Shown here: one piece after another, positions 61,212-64,000 of the stretch
Position numbering within the stretch: position 1 is the stretch's first letter
Layout of the letters: every line of letters begins with the position of its first letter
NCBI GenBank assembly: GCA_025766275.1
Contig: JAFKAC010000047.1
Coordinates: forward strand, 186,001-250,000
DNA length: 64,000 bases
From: Lactarius indigo
Lineage: Eukaryota; Basidiomycota; Agaricomycetes; Russulales; Russulaceae
Direction of reading: 5' to 3'
The notes under the pieces: model-generated
Databases searched by the model: none
The model's input: the letters and a program-made list of their open reading frames with translations, nothing else
What the model was told of the DNA's origin: nothing
Translations under genes and position numbers: made by a program

Positions 61212-62300
61212 ATGGTCCGCCGGCACATCTCCAATGACCTCAAAGAGACAGCCCTATCGATGTCTCTTCAGGGATTGTCCGACTCAGAAATCCACGATCT
61301 CACAGGGATCAGTACACGGACAATCAAGAGGTTTCGCAGTACATATCGCAGAACAGGAGGCCTATCAACTGTGACACCAATTGACGTTGGTCGGCCACGC
61401 CTGCTCACTGGTATACACGTAAAGGTGTGTATGTGACATTTCAGTTCCGGTTGTTGTCTCACTGTTGAGTGTTGAAGTTTCTCCTCGATTCCGTTGAGCG
61501 CCAGCCCGACATTGCACTCGTGGAGCTGCAGACAGCACTTCGGGAAGTATGCAACGTCGAAGTATCACGCCAGACGGTCATGCGTTCACTTGAGAGGGAG
61601 GGGTACACAATGAAAATGGTGCGTCTTCATCTAATGACCTCATTGATTCTCATAACATCAACAATAGGTTACACGCAGCGCTCTTGAACGAAACGAGCAA
61701 GACCGCCGAGAGTATATAGCCCTCATTGCTGCCCATTTTCGCCCAGAACAACTCGTCTTTGTGGACGAGAGCCATTTCAATCGACTTACTTTGAGGAGGC
61801 CATATGCGTGGTCACTCCGTGGCGAGCGTGCTCGCCGGTGCGAGTTTTTCCTGCGTGGCACCAAATTTTCAATATTACCCGCTCTTTCCCTTGATGGAAT
61901 CTTACACCTCGAGGTCGTTGAGAACGCTGTTACAGGCGACATCTTTCGTCAATTCATTCAAGGCCTCCTTCTGCGCATGAATGCATGGCCATTGCCCAAT
62001 TCGGTTCTCATCGTCGACAATGCCTCAATACACAAGGTGGCCGGGATTCGTGAACTGGTTGAGGGACACGGTGCACGCCTTATTTACCTCCCTGCATATT
62101 CACCAGACCTCAACCCGATTGAGCTGGCATTTTCATCTATCAAAGCCTGGCTACGTGCAAATCGTGCTCGTGTCAACGCAGAACTCGAGTCGGACAATAA
62201 TCGCACGATTTACAAGGCATTCTGGGATGCTGTCTATTCTGTCACAATGAGCGATGCAAAGGGCTGGTACAGCCATTGCGGGTACCAGTCCGCTCCTTAG
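61212..62300 (+). CDS. Tc1/mariner-type transposase with two introns, 332 aa
   Basis: Exons 61212-61428, 61470-61618 and 61668-62300; introns of 41 and 49 nt with GTATGT and GTGCGT donors. The N-terminal helix-turn-helix part is 'SLQGLSDSEIHDLTGISTRT' to 'GRPRLLTGIH', followed by 'VEVSRQTVMRSLEREGYTMK'. The DDE catalytic domain has 'LVFVDESHFN' (first Asp), 'VLIVDNASIHK' (second Asp) and 'YLPAYSPDLNPIELAFSSIK' (Glu). The protein is full length and uninterrupted once spliced. No terminal inverted repeats were found near the gene by eye, so it may be a decayed element, one with distant ends, or a domesticated copy. It lies 200 nt from the stop of the next gene. Confidence 0.88.
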
Positions 62301-62500
62301 ATTTTTGTATCTTCCGCTTGTTATGCACACGAATAGATGACTGCTGGCGGTCACTCGGCTGGAGAACTATGAAACATGCTGAATTCGACGTGTTATAAAC
62401 TACACGGTACATGGCACGGGTGCATCAAAACCACACATTGGAGGAAAAAGCTACCGACCATGGGCACGTGCGGGAGTGTGGGATAGCTGACAAAGCTACC

Positions 62501-64000
62501 TCACACCTCATACGATGTCGCCCTATAGTAACCGTTGTCCTCCTCCTCGTCCTCTTCGTCGTCCTCTTCTTTCCCCATGCTCATCGCATCTTCGGTCTCC
62601 TCGTATATGCTCACTTTGTCACTGTCAACAGTCTCTTCTTTGGCGGATTGACATTCCCCCAAGTCGGGCGCTATAACCTGTGGAGTTGAAAGTGAGTCGT
62701 TTTCGTCGCTGCTCGTTGCCTCCATGAAACCAAGAGGAACAAGGAGCTTGTCCCTGCAATACTCGTGGATGCACCGGGCGCTATCTTGGCGAAGCCACCC
62801 AAATGACGCAAGGAGTTCGATGGGTAGTGAGTACACATCCACCACATCGTACTGTTTGAGATCTGTTAACTCTTCACATAGATCCATGTACTTCCGGCCA
62901 ACAGCCGGGGCGTGAGCGTCCATGAGCATTAGCAGCTCCTTCACTGTCGGTACCCTCAGTTCTGCCATGCAATCAAGAAGGACCAGAAGGCGTGATGGGC
63001 GTGGATCCTGTGCTTGTGTAGGTCCCGGCACACTGGGCTCTGGCGCACTTGACGGTATGGTGCGTGGCGATTCATCGCTGATATCAACGAGACGTGATGG
63101 ACCTGGAGTAGGTGACGACGAGCCCGAGACAACATATGTTGCTTGCACCGCAGAGCTCCCTGCTCCTGGTGTGGGCATGATGTTGACGGACACATGTACC
63201 TCGGGCTTTGCATGCATGGTGCGGGTTTTCTTTGTAGCTGGACGGTCAAGTATCTTGGTGTTCGGTGGGGCGTTTATCGTCGCATTTCTAAGTGACTACA
63301 GACCGGTGAGTTGTCGCTCGCTCGAGTTCGCGGTGCTCACCATTTCCTTTGCCCACAGGGTCATCTCTTCATGGGTCAACTCTTTATGTCCGTCTTTCGC
63401 GTTTTCTCCCCTTGGTCTGATCAGACAAAATGTCTTCTTTCCCGGCTTGGAGTGCGCTTGGCATAGGAGATGCTGTTGTAGCTCCAGAAGGCAGTCCAGC
63501 TGACTTCTCATTTCCGGGGTCAGCTCCGAAGGAACATCGTCTTCACGACTGCGTTTCTCCTTCCCCTTTCGGTATCCGCGCGCCCTCACTCTCGTGCGTG
63601 CAGACTCGTGCTGCAAGCATTCAACGGTAAGCTTTTTTTTCTTCATTATATGCCGCCCGACTGACCATATTCTTGATTTCCATCGACACGGCACGCGTCC
63701 GTGCTGACTTCACTTTTTCCTGCAGTCGGACAATTGCGTTGGTCCACTCCTCCTCGGATGCAAGACTTGACATCGTGCCCGGCTCTCCACTGATCCGGAA
63801 CGCTATCTTCACCTCACTACGAGGCGCGTCGAAGTATTGATGCACCTCATTGAGGAAATCCTTCCACTTCATGTCTGTTTGAGCCGTGAACGTGTGTTTG
63901 ATGTGGTCGTCGACCACCTCAATCTGGAACTGCCACACTTCAAGCAATCAGCAACAAATCTCATCGTGAAGGTACGTGACGCTTACCTCCACTGCTAACC
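62501..64000 (-). CDS. Agaricomycete-family protein of unknown function, 5' end outside window
   Basis: Minus strand; exons traced are 64000-63987 (edge), 63937-63666, 63610-63341 and 63295-62501. The N-terminal visible part resembles a ubiquitin-like fold ('WQFQIEVVDDHIKHTFTAQ', 'WKDFLNEVHQYFD'); a coiled, basic region follows ('ARGYRKGKEKRSRED'). Then comes the family signature 'HKELTHEEMTLWAKEM|SLRN' with 'APPNTKILDRP', which I remember from many uncharacterised mushroom proteins, some near transposable elements. The last exon is Ser/Pro-rich, has a helical domain ('RLLVLLDCMAELRVPTVKEL', 'IELLASFGWLRQDS') and an acidic end. Acceptor CTGTAG at 63296 was chosen because it joins the signature in frame. 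Function unknown; the 5' exons are missing. Confidence 0.7.

Overview
The window looks like chromosomal DNA of a filamentous basidiomycete (Agaricomycetes). The signs are genes split by many 45-120 nt introns with GTRNGT-type donors, C/G-rich third codon positions in housekeeping genes, a Goodbye-NACHT-ankyrin NLR, a cytochrome P450 and a protein of the Agaricomycete-expanded 'LWAKxMSL' type. All gene models were spliced by eye, by matching donor, acceptor and phase to conserved protein blocks; none was checked by alignment software.

Left part (1-32 kb) is mostly housekeeping: the 3' end of a xanthine dioxygenase, a U2 snRNA gene, an 891-aa TPR-like protein (-), a thioredoxin, a small acidic protein divergent from the THO-complex subunit Hpr1/THOC1, a UDP-glucose 4-epimerase, a two-segment membrane protein whose tail carries two PAM2-like motifs, the Pin1/Ess1 prolyl isomerase, a CreB/USP12-46-type deubiquitinase with a long disordered tail, a 1742-aa Goodbye-NACHT-ankyrin NLR with five near-identical 432-nt repeat units, a broken trypsin-like protease gene, and an inositol monophosphatase.

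Middle part (32.6-51 kb) is accessory. A nearly complete but broken P450 gene is followed by an inverted, decayed P450 fragment. Next come about 15 kb built from inverted and direct duplications. They carry five tiny secreted-peptide genes (49-56 aa precursors, here SSP-A to SSP-E), all with a signal peptide, one phase-1 intron at the same place, and in four cases a TATA box. SSP-A/B and SSP-D/C form mirror-image pairs around a 2.3-kb spacer; a third copy of the intervening non-coding block precedes SSP-E. A 196-bp MITE with perfect 28-bp TIRs sits exactly at one duplication edge.

Right part (52-64 kb) returns to housekeeping: Nog2 GTPase, enolase (with an apparent GA-AG intron), mitochondrial NADH-cytochrome b5 reductase, a Ypd1-like HPt protein that has lost its phospho-accepting histidine, an intact-looking Tc1/mariner-type transposase gene with two introns, and the 3' part of an Agaricomycete-family gene running off the end.

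Most noteworthy: the SSP gene family and its palindromic duplication, the histidine-less HPt protein, the homogenised NLR repeats, the PAM2-bearing membrane protein, and the high share of GC-AG (plus one GA-AG) introns in essential genes.
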